NCBI GenBank assembly: GCA_963514095.1
Contig: OY741270.1
Span: 16,838,554-16,902,553, forward strand
Direction of reading: 5' to 3'
Origin: Eutrigla gurnardus
Taxonomy: Eukaryota; Chordata; Actinopteri; Perciformes; Triglidae
Length of the DNA: 64,000 nucleotides
The notes beneath the pieces are model-generated. The model was not told where the DNA came from and did no database searches. It saw nothing but the letters and a program-made list of their open reading frames with translations. Both the position numbers and the translations under genes were made by a program. Numbering within the stretch: the stretch's first letter is position 1; each line of letters begins with the position of its first letter. Positions 1 through 14,200 of this stretch are shown in pieces.

Positions 1-1620
1 TGCACAACCTTGTGGGAAAGCTTACTGTGGACGAGGTCAGCTGGCTCCAGTCAGTAGCTCTCGTCAGGTTTTTTTCCCACTGTCACTTCCCCACATCTCA
101 GTCAGCTGTCAGTTCACGTGTTATGCGGGAGTGAGTCACCCTCATACAAACACAACAGGGATCATTTTCTGCTTTTTTGTTGCGAGACTTCTTGCTGTTT
201 ATCTGACCACTGTCTCCCTGTGCTCATCACACGTTTATCCCTCTAGTTCTTTGATGCTTCCCTTTTGTTTTGAATTTTTTTTTGTTCAGTGTTTGCTTCA
301 TTTGTATTTCTCCTGTTCCCCTTGCATCTAATTCATTTGGTTTTCCTGGCAGGCTCCATATACACAGCCACAGTGAGGTCCCCGTGCCAGGCAATTTTCA
401 AAGACTTCACTATGTTGGAATGGGGCCCCAGCCTTGCCCAGGACAGAGGGACCTTTGTGCCTGCTGCCCAACAGCCCAGTCAGCCCTTAGAGCAGCGGAA
501 GATTAGGGGACAGGGTGAGCCAATGGGCTAAATGGTAGGGTGCCTGTTTGAAAGCCAATGGTGTCAGCCAAACAGCCCCTTAGCCCCATTCAAGCACGCA
601 GTAATTACAAGCTTGTAGGGCAATCCTTTGGCTCCTTTGTCTCGGCTTTGGAAACACTTGCCCAGTCCACTGGGAAACTTCATTCCCTCTCTGTTTGGAG
701 ACCCAGGACGAGGAGTCTCTCAACTCCAGCATGCTGTCCTTTCTCTCAGGGACACCAGCAAGCCAAGCCAGCTCAGCAACAGAGACCCCCTTCCAGGCGG
801 CGCTGGCATTCAGAGTGTCTAGCACCCCATGCTGCGTCTAGAGGATGACTCAGGCCTTTGCTTAAGTTGCTCTGATTTTTTGCGAGTCATATTTGAAAGA
901 CTCATGGTCATGATTCATCACAGTGCAGTTCTGTTGACTGACTGCTGCCTGTCTTGTGGTTACATGTAGCATGTGTGAAAAACCCACTGTCTGACTCATC
1001 TGTTATACATGCAGACTTTACGGGAGCATGTTACATATTACCAGAGCACAGTGCTCTGTCTAGACTCGTCCCGACAACTGGAACAACGAATTGTAGCACC
1101 TCGGGGCTGTGCTGTGACATCACCAGCCGCTCATCTGCATCTGTATCACCACTTTGCTCATCTCGCCTCAAGCCTGATGGACCAGCTGGTAGGTCAAATG
1201 ACAGGAAGTCAGTCAACAGGCTCAGGCTGTCTGGACATGCCCCACAGAGTTGTGCACAAAAAAACTGTTTAATTCTGCAGATGATGGGGGATTGCATTAT
1301 GTTGGAGGGTCCAGGGCCAAAGAATTCCTGAGTCAACGCTTAAAAAGAAAGTAAAGAGTAGTACAAAAGCATCACTTATAATCTTGTGTTTACTCGAGAT
1401 GTGCTCTAAGTTTCTTGGAAATGAATAATTCAGCATTTAAAAAGCATTAAAAAATGGCTAAGAAATCGAAGTTGACTCGTCGCTCTTTCAGGCTGTCTCT
1501 CTCTCAGTCACACAAACTTCCATAAGACGTGCTCTCACTCATTCCTTTTAATCTGACACGACCATGAAACCAGTCATCTGTCTGCGTGTCCTTCAGCAAG
1601 AGATTAGCAGCATGTTTTCT

Positions 1621-1656
1621 TGTGTGTGTGTGTGTGTGTGTGTCTCTGTGTGTGGC
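1621..1656. repeat. TG microsatellite
   Basis: A run of TG dinucleotides interrupted once by a TCTC step. Confidence 0.9.
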
Positions 1657-2208
1657 TTCTCGTCTGTGTGACGCTAGGCAGCGAGGGAATGAGGCCCAAC
1701 ACGTTGGGACTGGACCTGCACTCAGTCCAACGTACATTTCCGGACTATTTTCACTCTTATTCATGTCAGAGAAACGAGAGTGTTAGTAGGGCATGGATGA
1801 GTTTTTATTAATCTGCTGTAGAATTGGTGCCAACTCATTAGGGAGCGTATAGTTGAGAACCTTCCTTTTGTGACAGATGAAAGATCAGAGTGGCGATATT
1901 TTTCTTTCATCTGATCTGAATTTCTTCTGGCTTAAGATTTCATGTCATGTAACAGTAAAGCTGTCACATCCTGGTTTTGAATCTGAATATTGCCCTGTCC
2001 ATTTCATTTGATGGTCTCTGCTCTGATCGGCTTATTATCAGACTGCTAGGCTCCACGTGAAACCCTTAGAAATGAATTCCTTGCAGGGGGGCCCTGTTTC
2101 CAACTGCTTTATATTTGTTTAAAAAAAAAAAAGAGTCATAAAAATGATATAGGTAGGAGCAGATTTTTATTACTCTGCCTGCTTTTGCTTGATATTGGAT
2201 GAACAGAA

Positions 2209-2231
2209 GGGGGAGGGGGGGGGGGGGGGGG
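2209..2231. repeat. poly-G run
   Basis: Nearly uninterrupted guanines with one A. Such homopolymers are often mis-sized in assemblies and can form G-quadruplexes. Confidence 0.9.
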
Positions 2232-2521
2232 TTATGCACAGGTTCAGAGTTTTGTTGTCAGAAAACATTCTTCTATGTTTTGAAGAAGAAAGGCTGACTG
2301 GGGATGCTTTGCCTCAGGCTGAAAACCGAATCATCTCTCAAGCCTTGGGATTTTACACTTGCTCTTTTTTCCTGACTTGTAAAATGATGTTATCAAATAA
2401 ACTGCATTGTCTAGGGAACATTTGACCCATCCAGCTCTCCGTTGACTGTGCCCAATGTCATTGGATGAGTAAATACAAAAATAAATAAAATAAGAATATA
2501 TAGTTGGACAGATAGAGAAGG

Positions 2522-2523
<2 letters not shown>

Positions 2524-2556
<33 letters not shown>
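2524..2556. repeat. AT microsatellite
   Basis: About 16 TA dinucleotides in a row. Confidence 0.95.
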
Positions 2557-2558
<2 letters not shown>

Positions 2559-3640
2559 TGGATGAATTTTTTGTGTTAGTATTGTTTGTATTTTTTGCCT
2601 TCGTTAGCATGTTGGGATGATGTGTGAAGGTGGCTGTGCTGTAGGTCTGTGGCTAATGTGATCACAGCCACAGCCGGGCAGTGCTGACTGAGAGCGGAGC
2701 CTTAATCTCTCCCAGTGTCTCACTGCTAAATTGGCCTCATTTGTCAGGCAGAGGATCATCACCCACTTTCAAAGGGCCCTTTTTGCTTTTTGATGTGCAG
2801 CTTAGGATATTTGATCTCGCAAACTGCAACCCTGCATCACAATTCACTAATGTTAGCCACTCAAAGGGGCAAGCAAAGAGATGTCAGACAAGTTACAAGC
2901 CAAGGGTCAGTGACTAAAGGATGATATGACGGATGAGAAGATTTTTCTCCTGCACAGGTTTATTAAATCAGCAACTAAATTGTCTTCACCACTCTGTGTG
3001 GATAAATGAACTGATTAGGGCATCATTTTAATTTCAAGAAGAAAATGACACATATTGTTGAACTCATTTAGAAGTTTTCATGTTTTCATGTTTTCCCTTG
3101 ATGCGTTTTCTGAAATTGGTTTGAAAAGTAGGCTCCCTTATCTAAAATTGAACATGTCAGTGACTCATCATTGGCTCTTAAAAAGGATTCAGAGGGGAAG
3201 AAAACATTGACTTTCTGTTCTGTAGATACCTTATGTATCTAGTGCATTTGCATATAAAGATTTCCTCACACATTTTCATAGGAAATTAAAAGATGCCCTC
3301 TTGTATGAAGACAGCAACTAGAATACCTTTAGGTAGATGCCCTGAAACCACTATGTTATTGAGAAGTTAACAATGGAGGTATTGCTTGGCTTAAGAAGTG
3401 AGATTGTAATTAACATTGTACCTGTGTCAAGACAGTGTAACGGGGCATTGATCACAGCCAATCAGTGTGAAGTCCTCTGGTTTTCCAATACAAAGAATCT
3501 TATTTCAACAACTTATTCATTTAGGACCTGCTACCCAGCTCCTCTTATTTCCAATCTTCTATATGTGAGTGATCTGTTTGTGATTATCTTCTCACCAGAC
3601 CCCTACTGTAAGTACTAACTGATTTTTCTTTTCTTTTCAG

Positions 3641-3859
3641 GGTAGTTGGAGTAACACAAATGCGGTGGCAGCATCGACACAGTTGAGAAAGCGGAATGCA
3701 GGTGTGAATGCTGAAGAGGCGTGCTTGTCCCTGATCCAGACAATCAACCTGCTCATGAAGTCAGGGAGCAGCATCCCATCCCAGATGCAGCCATGTCTCC
3801 CTGCTAAGTGCCTTTAGCCTTTTTGCACTGGTGTCATCACCGGCCTGAAGCATCCACCC
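3641..3859 (+). other. sipa1l1: sipa1l1 5'UTR portion of the first coding exon
   Basis: This is the untranslated lead of the exon that carries the start codon. It follows a branch-point-like TACTAAC, a pyrimidine tract and CAG. An in-frame TAG at 3815-3817 precedes the chosen ATG with no ATG between them, which fixes the start if this exon is used. Several short upstream ORFs lie inside it. Confidence 0.65.
3660..3817 (+). promoter_or_regulatory. sipa1l1: cluster of four upstream ORFs in the sipa1l1 leader
   Basis: Four ATG-initiated mini-ORFs are read directly: 3660-3686 (8 codons), 3696-3707 (3 codons), 3708-3734 (8 codons) and 3755-3817 (20 codons, in frame with the main ORF and ending 42 bases before it). 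All end before the main ATG, so scanning ribosomes would have to leak past them or reinitiate. Translational damping is inferred, not shown. Confidence 0.5.
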
Positions 3860-5294
3860 ATGGAGCGCACAGTCGGGGGTTCCATCCCCGCCACTGACGA
3901 GTTTTACACGCGCCACCTCCGTATGGCCAACGGAGGGACTGTGCCAACCCGCGCAGACAACGTCCACCCCACTGTGAGCACAGGAGTGCCTAAAATGGGT
4001 GTTCGGGCTCGGGTGGCTGACTGGCCCCCGAGGAAAGACATTGCAGGGGTTGTGTGGCAGTCAGCTACAGAGCCCGAGAACGCTGGTGTGCCCCCTGCTG
4101 GAAAAAGTCACGTAAAGTTAGGCTCTATGATGAGCCCTCAGGACTCCTCGATGTTGCGTAATATTCACAATACTTTGAGGAATCGAGCCCAGGCCAACAA
4201 CTACAGCCCGGACACCTGCTACCTAGCCGCAGGAGACTACAGGGCCGCTGCGCATAGAAACCCACGACAGAAACGCATCCGTCAGCGTAGCAACAGTGAC
4301 ATGACCATCAGTGAGATGGAAGGCAGTGGGGACAGTGGAGAGGACTGGGGTCCAGCATCGGGAGCTAAATGGTCCCCGCTTCATCGTGAATATGGTAGCA
4401 CCTCCTCAATAGATCAGCATGGAGCGTCTGGAGAGGGCTTCTTTGAAATGCTTAGGGCCTATCAAGGGGACAAAGTCGACCAGCGAAGCCCTGCTCCTGA
4501 GAAACTAGAGGACATGCTGAATGTTGGGCCCAAGCAGGGCAGCATCGACCTTCCGGAGGATGCCGTTGACAGCCAACCTCCGAAAGCCAGAGACAAGCCC
4601 CCAAAGAGACGAACTAAATCTGAGACAGGGGGCGAGTCCATATTCCGTAAACTTCGGAACGTGCGGGGTGAGTCGGACTCCCCCAGAGCGGGGTCTGATG
4701 TAGAGGACAGCCGTACAGAGGACATGGGCCCGTCTTTCAAGCCCTGGGTGTGTCAGAAAAGCTTTGCCCACTATGATGTTCAAAGCATGCTGTTCGACCT
4801 CAACGAAGTGACACAGTTGCGCCAGATTGCAGGCAAGAGGAAAAACACCACCACGGGGGCGTCTGCTGCTGCCGTCGCCTCAGCTACCTCCACCCTCTCG
4901 TCCACGCACAGCCTGCCTTACAGCTCCCCGAGTGGCAGCCAGGAAGACCTCAGTTCCAGGGACAGTCCTGGTCTAGACGCAGGGGACGAACAGAGCAATG
5001 AGATGCTGCTATGTTGCCCCTGCTTCCGCAACGAGATAGGAGCCGATGGCAATGGGAGGCGCAGATTGGGAATGGGTGGGGCAGGGTATCATGGGCTTGT
5101 GGGTGATGGGACCCTGAGTGTGGACGGAAACTTGTACGAAACATCTGTGAGCACGCACTGCACCAATGCTGGAGTAGCAGTGCTAGAGGGACCAAAGGAA
5201 GGGCCCAGCACGCTGAGCGAAAAGGGCAAACAATACATTGTGGAGCACGTAGACCTGGGAGCCTACTACTATAGGAAGTTCTTTTACCTTAGGG
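3860..5294 (+). CDS. sipa1l1: sipa1l1 coding exon 1 (start codon, N-terminal region)
   Basis: Encodes residues 1-478 and ends phase 1 at a GTAAGA donor. ATG 3860 has G at +4 and CCC at -3 to -1, a moderate Kozak context. It carries the family N-terminal signature, a RIRQRSNSDMTISEME block, LHREYGSTSSID, and the Cys-containing FAHYDVQSMLFDLNE. This very long first coding exon is typical of SIPA1L genes. Compared with the human protein as remembered, the extreme N-terminus is shorter and diverged. Confidence 0.95.
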
Positions 5295-8200
5295 GTAAGA
5301 CTCATTTAACTGCTTTCATTATCTACTCATTAAAATAACATTTGATATCACCCCACAGATGTTTTTTTTAATAAAAAACAAAATGTGCTTGTTTCTCTGC
5401 CCCTTTCTCCACCATAGATCACTGGAACTATTTTGGGATGGACGAGGCGCTGGGTCCAGTGGCAGTGAGCTTGCGCAGGGAGAAGCTGGAGGAGGACAAG
5501 GAGCATGGCCAGCAGTATAACTACCGTGTCATCTTCAGAACCAGCGAGGTCAGACATAGTATCCTCTCCTTCCTACAACCCCAAGTTCAACCTCAGCACC
5601 ACCACATCACATCAATCCTTCATGCTGCGGAGTGAAACTGCCCACAGAATTTAATATACAGCCTATTATTATTTGCACCGACTCGCACACATATCATGTT
5701 CGTAATTTATTAACATACAATTTAATTTTCCACTAAAGAAAAGTAAAAAAAAAAAAAACATTGACATTGTAAGTTATGTCAATTATAGCTTTTAGAAAGA
5801 AAGAAAATTGGAATCTGCCAAGAAAATTGCGCTTGTAATATCTAATATGTTTAAAGAAGGTGAATAGTTCAAATGCTACTATGCCTGCTACATACTAGGA
5901 AGACCGGCCCGAGGTAAAACCAGTCTCAGTCCTTGTCTTTTATCATGCAGCCAGCCCTGGGACTTTTCAGCTGTCTCCCAATATCAGCAATGTGAGAAGA
6001 AACTTGAGGAAGTGCACTTATCTTTTAGCCTCCAAGGCCTGTCAGTGCCCAACAACCTCAAACCACTGTGTGGAGGAGGTTTTAGTAAAAATAGAACATC
6101 CTATTTGGTTGCAATGTTGACTCCTGTCCTCTGTGTTTGGTTTTGGGATTTTGGCTTTAAATGTTCTGTTTATTATACGGACGTCCATTCCCAGACAGAG
6201 GGTGAAGGCACTCGCCTGGGGCTGTTTGTTGTGGATTGAAGTAGGACAGGTGCATGCCATTAAAACCCCCACACATCAGCCTGAAGGACCACGGGACCCC
6301 CGCCCCCTTCCCTACCTTATAAACGTGGGGAACACAGGTCCATTGTAAACACAGACCCTGCACAGCCTCAAGCTCGTAGGAGAGAAAGTCTCGGTCCATT
6401 CCAGCTGCTTATGATAGCCGAGTGATTGAGTCCACTCCCAGAGCCCAGCACAATGCAGACTCTGTGTACACTGAATACTTGGACAAGCCCTCCCACCTCT
6501 TCTTCCTCAGTTCCACGTTCTATTTACCCAAGGTCTTGAGGCATCATTATCTTGTTGTTTCATGTCACTTTAACTTTTAAGGGTACGGTAAGAGGATGGG
6601 ATCAGTTTTTCTTCCAGTCTGGGTCGCCATGTTTTGCTATCAGCTACATTCTCCATGAGATTCCTGAGAAGCATTCTTCCTCTTCTCCCACCATTCAGCT
6701 GACCACTCTTCGAGGTTCTGTCCTGGAAGATGCCGTGCCTTCCACCTCGAAGCACGGCACCACCCGGGGGATTCCCATCAAGGAGGTACTGGAGCACGTT
6801 CTCCCTGAGCTGGATCTGTCCTGCCTCAGACTGGCCCTCAACACACCCAAAGTCACTGAGCAGCTGATGAAACTGGATGAACAAGGGGTATGAAGATAAA
6901 GCATGAGAGCGTATTATTTAACAGAATCAGAACTTGTTTGCAGTTATGTATAATTGCTTGCCTAGCTTTGAAGAGGAAGGGAATTTGTGTTTTTTTTTGT
7001 GAGATCCTACATTGTACTCTGTCCTGACACGATCTGTTAAAGAAATATTGTGTCTGCTTTTGTTGCTGTCCCCCAGCTGAGTTTTCAGGTGAAGGTGGGG
7101 GTGATGTATTGCCGAGCGGGCCAGAGCACCGAGGAGGAGATGTACAACAACGAGATGCCTGGTCCCGCCCTGGAAGAGTTCCTCCAACTGTTGGGGGAGA
7201 AGGTTCGCCTCAAGGGCTTCACCAAGTACAGAGCCCAGCTGGACACCAAAAGTAACGACTCCCAACACACCTCTACATACACACACACACACACACCTTT
7301 TGTCTGTATTCAGCAGTGCCCCAGGTTGTGGTGCATCTCTAAAGCAGCCAATTATTGGAGCTGAGATGATGCCTGCTCTCATGTATGACTGTAGATGTAA
7401 TGTGTTTTTTTGCGGCCTAGCCCACAGCCTCAGCTTATTATTACTAGCAGCAGTCCGGCTGTGAGTTAGTTTCACTTTAGTTTCATATTGCACTACACTT
7501 TATAGTTCTTAGTACTTTGCTCCTTTATCTTGCTTTAGATCAAATGCTTCTTTTCACTGGACCTAATATTTTCCACTGTAGGCTTGTCCTTGTGACACTT
7601 TCACTTTACTTTTTATCTCTTTTCTCTTATAATCTTTTCTTTCTATTATGTCCACTACAGTAGTGCTTCAGTAGTACTGATGCTTCCGTAGATGTGTGTT
7701 ACTGCATCGATCTTTGGGGAATCTGGCTTGACTTAAACAGATTTGGTAATTGGATGGGAAAGTTTGTAATTCCTGGTTTGTGGCCTTGTTGTCCACAAAT
7801 AAACATTGCATAAAAAATATTCAAACATTTAGACACAGGCCATTGTTTAATGTCGCAAAAGAACTGAAAGGGCTCCACTTACAGGTCGGCGTTTAAGCAG
7901 AACAATTGATTGAGCGTGGTTTTGACAGTCATTTTATCCAGACTGACATCGATCCACACTTCGCTATTGTCTAACTGTTTGGGCTACAGTGAAATTGCAT
8001 CCTGTCTTGCATAGGAACCATAGAGCGCACACACAATACACGCGTGGAAGAGATGGATTGCAGTAATTGTGCAATGGGCCTCAACAGTGTTTTGCTATTT
8101 TCCCTGCAGCGGATTCCACGGGTACTCACTCGCTGTACACGACTTACAAAGACTATGAGATCATGTTCCATGTGACGACTCTGCTGCCTTACACACCCAA

Positions 8201-11200
8201 CAACAAACAACAGGTAAAGATAGAGAGCCCAGCCTTTGTGGCACACCATTAGTTGTGAATCAGGAAATGTAAAGCCATTTTGAGGACTGCATTGTATGAC
8301 CATCCAACCTTCATTCTACTTCATTTTAATTTGAAGTCCCATGTCATTAAATGGATTGCACCATATCACTGGTCTGACTTTGCCTTCAGATTCAAATGCC
8401 GTACTTCTCTCATTAAGACTGTGTTGTGTTTCAATCACTAGTTGCTGAGGAAGCGCCACATAGGGAACGACATCGTGACCATCGTATTCCAGGAGCCCGG
8501 ATCTCACCCCTTCACCCCGAAGGCCATTCGCTCTCATTTTCAACACGTCTTCATCATTGTACGGGTGCACGATCCCTGCTCTGACAACACGTGCTACAGG
8601 TGGGTTGCAGGTTGTATTTGACCAGCGGAATAATAGCTAAACTCAACATAATGATCAACCCATTAAGCGTGAAACTGTACAGTGTACGGCAAGTCTTTTT
8701 TTCTGCTTACATGATATGTGGTTCGTCAAAGAAAGGAAGGAAGGAAAAGCAAGTGTTGGTGGATTGGGCATTTGTGCTGAACAAAACCTCTTCCTGGATA
8801 AGTACAGGTTTCTAAAAACCTGACAACATACGGAAGCCTTGGAAAGGTTTCCAGTGTACCGTCTTGGAGAATTATGAGTCTGGAACTGCGACTGACACTG
8901 AGGTTAAGTTATAAAAGAGGCGGTTTACATGCTGAAGTGTAGCTCATGGTCCAAAAGCACAGGTGAACTCCTCGAAATACAAAACAACCTTAAAGGAGCT
9001 GAAAACAAGATAGCTTTTGCCCCACTGTATGACCGTATCTACAGACTATGGAGACACTTTGAAGTAGGCCAGACAGGTCAGTCCCAGTACCAATGTGATG
9101 GCAGTTTCAACCACTGTGCAGCACTGGGCCCTTTGATGGGAAAGCTCCAAACCACTTTCAGCGCCAGCAGCAATGTTTTTTATTCTCCAGTAGCATTAAG
9201 ACAAAAGCATGGACTGGAAGGCATGGGTAAAACATAAAAGCCTGTTGCGTGACTGCCCTGTCTCTCTGGATTGTGCGTGTTCATGTCTACTGTATGTCTG
9301 CATCAGTATACATTAGTTTGATTACAATGAAATGGAATAGATTGGCCCTGCAGTAGCTGTCCAACTGCTGGGAGTCCTCCTCCTCCTCCTTCTCCTCCAC
9401 GAGCCGGTTCTTTTGCCTCGTGATGATCAACTCAGCGGCGTTCACACTCATGCATCCTTACCCCACCGCACACACACTTTCTGTTCTCAGCACACACACA
9501 CAGATATTACACACACACATTACACATAGTGGCTCCCTCTCACTCTCCTACTCCCATTTCTCCTTTTTACCTCTTTGTCATGCTCACTTGCACACGGTTA
9601 CACACACATGAACACACTTTTTCCCATGCACACAAATTCACTCAGAGGCTCACTCTTTCACACACTCCTATAATACAACCCCCCCACCACCACCACCACC
9701 ACCCCCATCTTCTCCTCCCCTCCCCCCCGCCTGCCACTTTGCCTTTGGGCAGCGTGAGCCGGAATGGTCTGAAGGAGTTAGCGCCATGCACATGAAGTGC
9801 TCTCTCCACCCGGACATGCATGTGAGCGGGGAGGATTGTTGAGAGTCCCTCAGAGCTCCCAGAGTCCATCTCAGGAGCGGACGGGTAAGGCCAGCCTTCT
9901 GCCTCTCAGCTCGCACCTGCATCAAATTCAAGCTATTTTTTGGGGGGGGCCTTCTTGTCTCCCCACTGGCAAGTTCCTTTTCTCTGACCGGCTACTTCAT
10001 CCCATCGGCCAGTGGACACCTTCAGTTTGCTTTTACCATAAAGGGTGCATGTTTTTGTTTAAACTCTGGGAATAGAGAACGGGTGAAATGCTGGTTCTCC
10101 TGGTTTACCTGATGAGGAAATGGAGAGGCGCGTGACACAGAATCCTTGAGTCTTGCTACCCCACCCAGAGAAACTTGCACACTACCAGCCTTCTCTTCTG
10201 TGGACGAGGCACCACAGACGTCACAAAGACTTCACTCCTGACTGTTTGTCACAAGTCTTTCCATGGATTCCCTTCTGTAATGGTTTGGAAAGGATTCTGT
10301 CTCCAGACGAGAGAACACAGGCTACAAAGATTTCCCACGCCGTACCGAGTGGTAAATCTCGAATGTCGGATTGTAGCTACAAAGAGAATCCAGTTATCAG
10401 GGAATCTTTTTCACCTCGATTGCGACGAAGATTTGGGATATTGTGCAGTAATGCTTTAAGGACCATGGTTGCTTTTTGGTGACACCAGGAGGTAAGGAAT
10501 ACCGTAGGGATTTGTGTTGTGTTAACTTTGCTAAAACCATGCTGATTAGTTGATACAGTGACTTTGCCACTCAAGCTCTATGGATTTCAGCTGATTGCTA
10601 CTCTCACATTTGCAAACATAAAGCTAAGCACACACAACACATTCTTACACACTCATCACCCATCATGTCATAATGTCTATCTTGTGACCATGTCAAAAAT
10701 GAAACGTTTTTATTCATAGAGATTTCGAGAAATACAGACTATGTTATGATTTTGTTTGATTCATCCGGTTATTAATAGCCTGTTGTTGCCTGCTGCTGAG
10801 TTTTGGATAATGCTCAGGTCATATTGAGCCAGACCAGAGCATTAGAGGAGTAAGTGGCCCAGGGCCAGCGGGGTGCTAATCTGCTGCTTTCAACCACTGC
10901 CTGAAAGTCACACGGGGCCAGCGAGGCGGATTGCATAACTAGACCTTTGTTTAGGAAACGTGGGCTGTTTGTGCTTGCTAGCTCCAGCCGCAGCACCGCT
11001 TCTCCATACCATGATGTAGCAGAGAGTGGCAGGGTGGCAGCACTGCGAGCCGGCTTGTCAACTGTGATTGGATGTATAGAATTTATATTCCGGGTGTAGT
11101 CAGGCGTAGTTCACAACATTTCTGCCTAAGGCTATGACTGTTATTTGTTGAATGGACTGGGTGGAGACTTGTCAGGGCTGTCACATCAGCTTATCCAATA

Positions 11201-14200
11201 CCATGGCTCGGTTTTCATGCACTAATGTTCTTAGAGTATATGCTACCGATTTACTGTATGTGTGCACAAGCTCCGTATGCAGCTATAGTGTGTATAAACA
11301 TGCTGCCAACTGAGTGTTGTACCAATTGGTAAATTAATCCCAATATGTTTAAAAACACTCCGCTGAATTTGTTCTACACCGAGATGATCTTATGAACAAC
11401 AAGAATGAGAACAACAATACAACAATACCTACACCTGCTAACTAATTTATTGTAATTCAACTCCCAAGCACAGCCATTGTGTGCAAATGGAATAGGAGCA
11501 GAAGAGGGTAACAAGAGGAGAGCCTTGCCTGTAGGAACAACCTCCTTCATACCGACTAGTGAAACAGGTCAAAGGCAACAATACCTTCAGGGAAACTATG
11601 TAAAGATGTCTCTGCTGTGCTGTTTGTTACTGAAATGTAACTTTTTCCCAGTTATTTGACCATCATGGAAATAAGTCATGTTGACTTTAAGTGTTTACTT
11701 GTCATGTTTCAGTTTTAAGCGTAACATTTTATTGTGTTTCATACTATTTCTATTTCATATGATTTAATTCTACTTTGATGCATTTGTCTGAATTTTTAGT
11801 TTTCCTTTATATTTCCACAACCTTTAAAAAAACAATAATTTTATGACACAAAACTCAAACCCTTCCTCTCGTTTTCCCTTTCTGCAGTGTGGCTGTCACA
11901 CGTTCCCAGGACGTTCCCTCCTTTGGCCCACCAATCCCCAAGGGCGTGACCTTCCCCAAGTCCACTGTCTTCAGGGACTTCCTGTTGGGCAAAGTCATCA
12001 ACGCTGAGAACGCGGCCCACAAGTCAGATAAGTTTGGTGCCATGGCGACGCGCACACGGCAGGAGTATCTTCGAGACTTGGCCGAGCGTCATGTGACCAG
12101 CACTCCAGTAGAACCCACTGGGAAGTTCCCCTTCATCTCTCTGGCGCACAAACGCCGGGAGAAGGTGCGTCCGTACAGCGGGGCGGAGCTGCGGAGCCTG
12201 GGGGCCGTGACCTGGCAGGTTCACGCCGAAGATCAGGTCGCCGGGGCTGAACGCGAATGCCTGTTGGCCATTTCAAATGACTTCATCATCCTGTTGGATC
12301 AGGAGGCCAAAGCCGTCGTGTTCAACTGCGCCACGCGCGATGTGATCGGTTGGTCAACTGGGAGCCCCGCCTCCATGAAGATCTACTATGAGCGTGGCGA
12401 GAGCGTGTCACTGCGCTCCATCAATAACAACACGGAAGACTTTGGAGAGGTTGTCAAGAGACTGGAGGTCAGTGGGACACTACTACTGTCTGACAGTGTA
12501 TCTCATACCATCTGCTGCAGCTCTCTGAGGTTACACAGAGCCACACACCCCATCTCTGCTTTTAATGAACACGCTCTGTCCTTGATCACTATCTAATCAC
12601 TAATGCATACGTTTATCATGACATTTACATTTAACTAGTTACCTGAAAAGCATGTCCAATACCTGAATAAGACGGTGGAATAAGCATATATTTCACAATG
12701 AAGCAGCCAGTGTCGATGAGTACACAGTTCAGGGCTTTTTGGAGGATCCATGTAGCCAGCCAACAGGTATGCAGGCAGAAGTGCTCTTTCAGTGGTATCC
12801 GTGACTTCCAGTCCTCTGATGTGTATGTTATATCTCTCCGCTTCCTTGACAACGGCAGTACGGCGAAATATTATAGCAACATAAGGGCGTAGCCTCAAAT
12901 TATACAGTCACCAAAAAGCCACAGCTGTTGTGTTGACTCTATGATTATAAGTCAGGCTGAGCACAATACACAGTCATTTGGCGATTTGATATCATTACTG
13001 AGGTTTTCGGTGTGGTGTAGGTACAGCAGTGCTTTTTGATGAGGCATTTGGATGATTCTGCCGACACTGCATTTCTCTCTGACGGTAAACGAGGTAAAGA
13101 TTTACTGTTGCCTGCTGCCAGTGTTGGCACGTGCCCTTCTCCGCAGTGGGAATAAAGCTGGAACTCAATTCTTACTATTCTACGTACTATTTACTATCAG
13201 ATAACTGCCCATAGGTAGAGGAAGACCCTGACATAATGGTAGTCTGCTGTCATGGGAGTGTGCTGAATAATTTAAATTCAAGTGCTTAGTATTCATAGTA
13301 TGTGACTGAGATATGTGCCTCAGCTGGGGTGAGAATACAGCTAGTCCGATGCACTTTTTTTCTGATTCGTCTCACCTCCACTCCCTCTCTCTTATCTGTT
13401 TTGTAGCTGTTGACCAAGGGCAGCCAGACCACAGAGATGACCCTGCGCCGTAACGCTCTGGGCCAGCTGGGCTTCCATGTCAACTTTGAGGGCATTGTTG
13501 CCGAGGTGGAGCCCTATGGCTACGCTTGGCAGGCTGGGCTCAGGCAGGGCAGCCGATTGGTGGAGATTTGCAAGGTTTCGGTGGCGTCGCTGTCTCACGA
13601 GCAGATGATCGACCTGCTCAGGACCTCCGTTACCGTCAAGGTGGTCATCATCCCGCCACACGAGGACTCCACGCCACGCAGGTAGAGTGGATAGAGATGA
13701 TCCTAAACTCTGCTTTATGCAGTTGCCTGTGGCCTTTTGCGGCTGTCCCTTTCTAACTGTGAACACTTTGTTTGCAAACAGAGGCTGCTCAGAAATCTAC
13801 CACATGCCGCTTGTGGATTACAAGAACCACAAGGAGGGCATGCCCTACGAGTTAAAGTTCCCTTTCCGCCCCACCAACAACAACACCAAGTGGCCACGCA
13901 CCTCATCCAGCCCTCAAACACGCGCCGCTGGCACAGGAGGAACGCTCATCAAGGCCCCGCCCACAGACTTCACCGACCGCAACTCCGCTGCTATTCCCCG
14001 AAGTGTGTCGAGCGACGGGCGACCCCTCAACCCCAAAAGGTCACATAATGAATATGATGCTGTTATGAAACTTACTGAACACAAAGCTGTATGCCTGCAG
14101 CACTTTGTGCAGTTTTTAATTACATTCCTGCGCCGTCACAGATACTCCCCGGGGAACGACAACTACGCCCTCGCCTGCTCCATCGTGATGGGCCGCACAC

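Larger units (their letters stand above)
1..3640 (+). other. 5' intron or upstream flank of sipa1l1, no coding exon seen
   Basis: No open frame here resembles a known protein. The short ORFs are scattered and low-complexity. The stretch ends in a strong 3' splice site: a TACTAAC branch-point match at 3613-3619, a T-rich tract and CAG at 3638-3640. At least its right part is therefore intron, and the promoter and first non-coding exon of sipa1l1 lie either further left in it or outside the window. It holds a TG repeat, a G-run and an AT repeat, listed separately. Confidence 0.6.
8600..11887 (+). other. sipa1l1: sipa1l1 intron 6, longest intron of this gene in the window
   Basis: About 3.3 kb between the RapGAP exons and the linker exon. 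It contains a CA-rich and C-rich stretch (about 9460-9730) followed by two unused GTAAGG donors at 9885 and 10492, described separately as a possible internal first exon. The rest is unremarkable. Confidence 0.85.

Noticed and set aside
6927..7493. Minus-strand open frame of 188 codons
   Set aside because: Antisense shadow of sipa1l1 exon 4 extended through a CA repeat.
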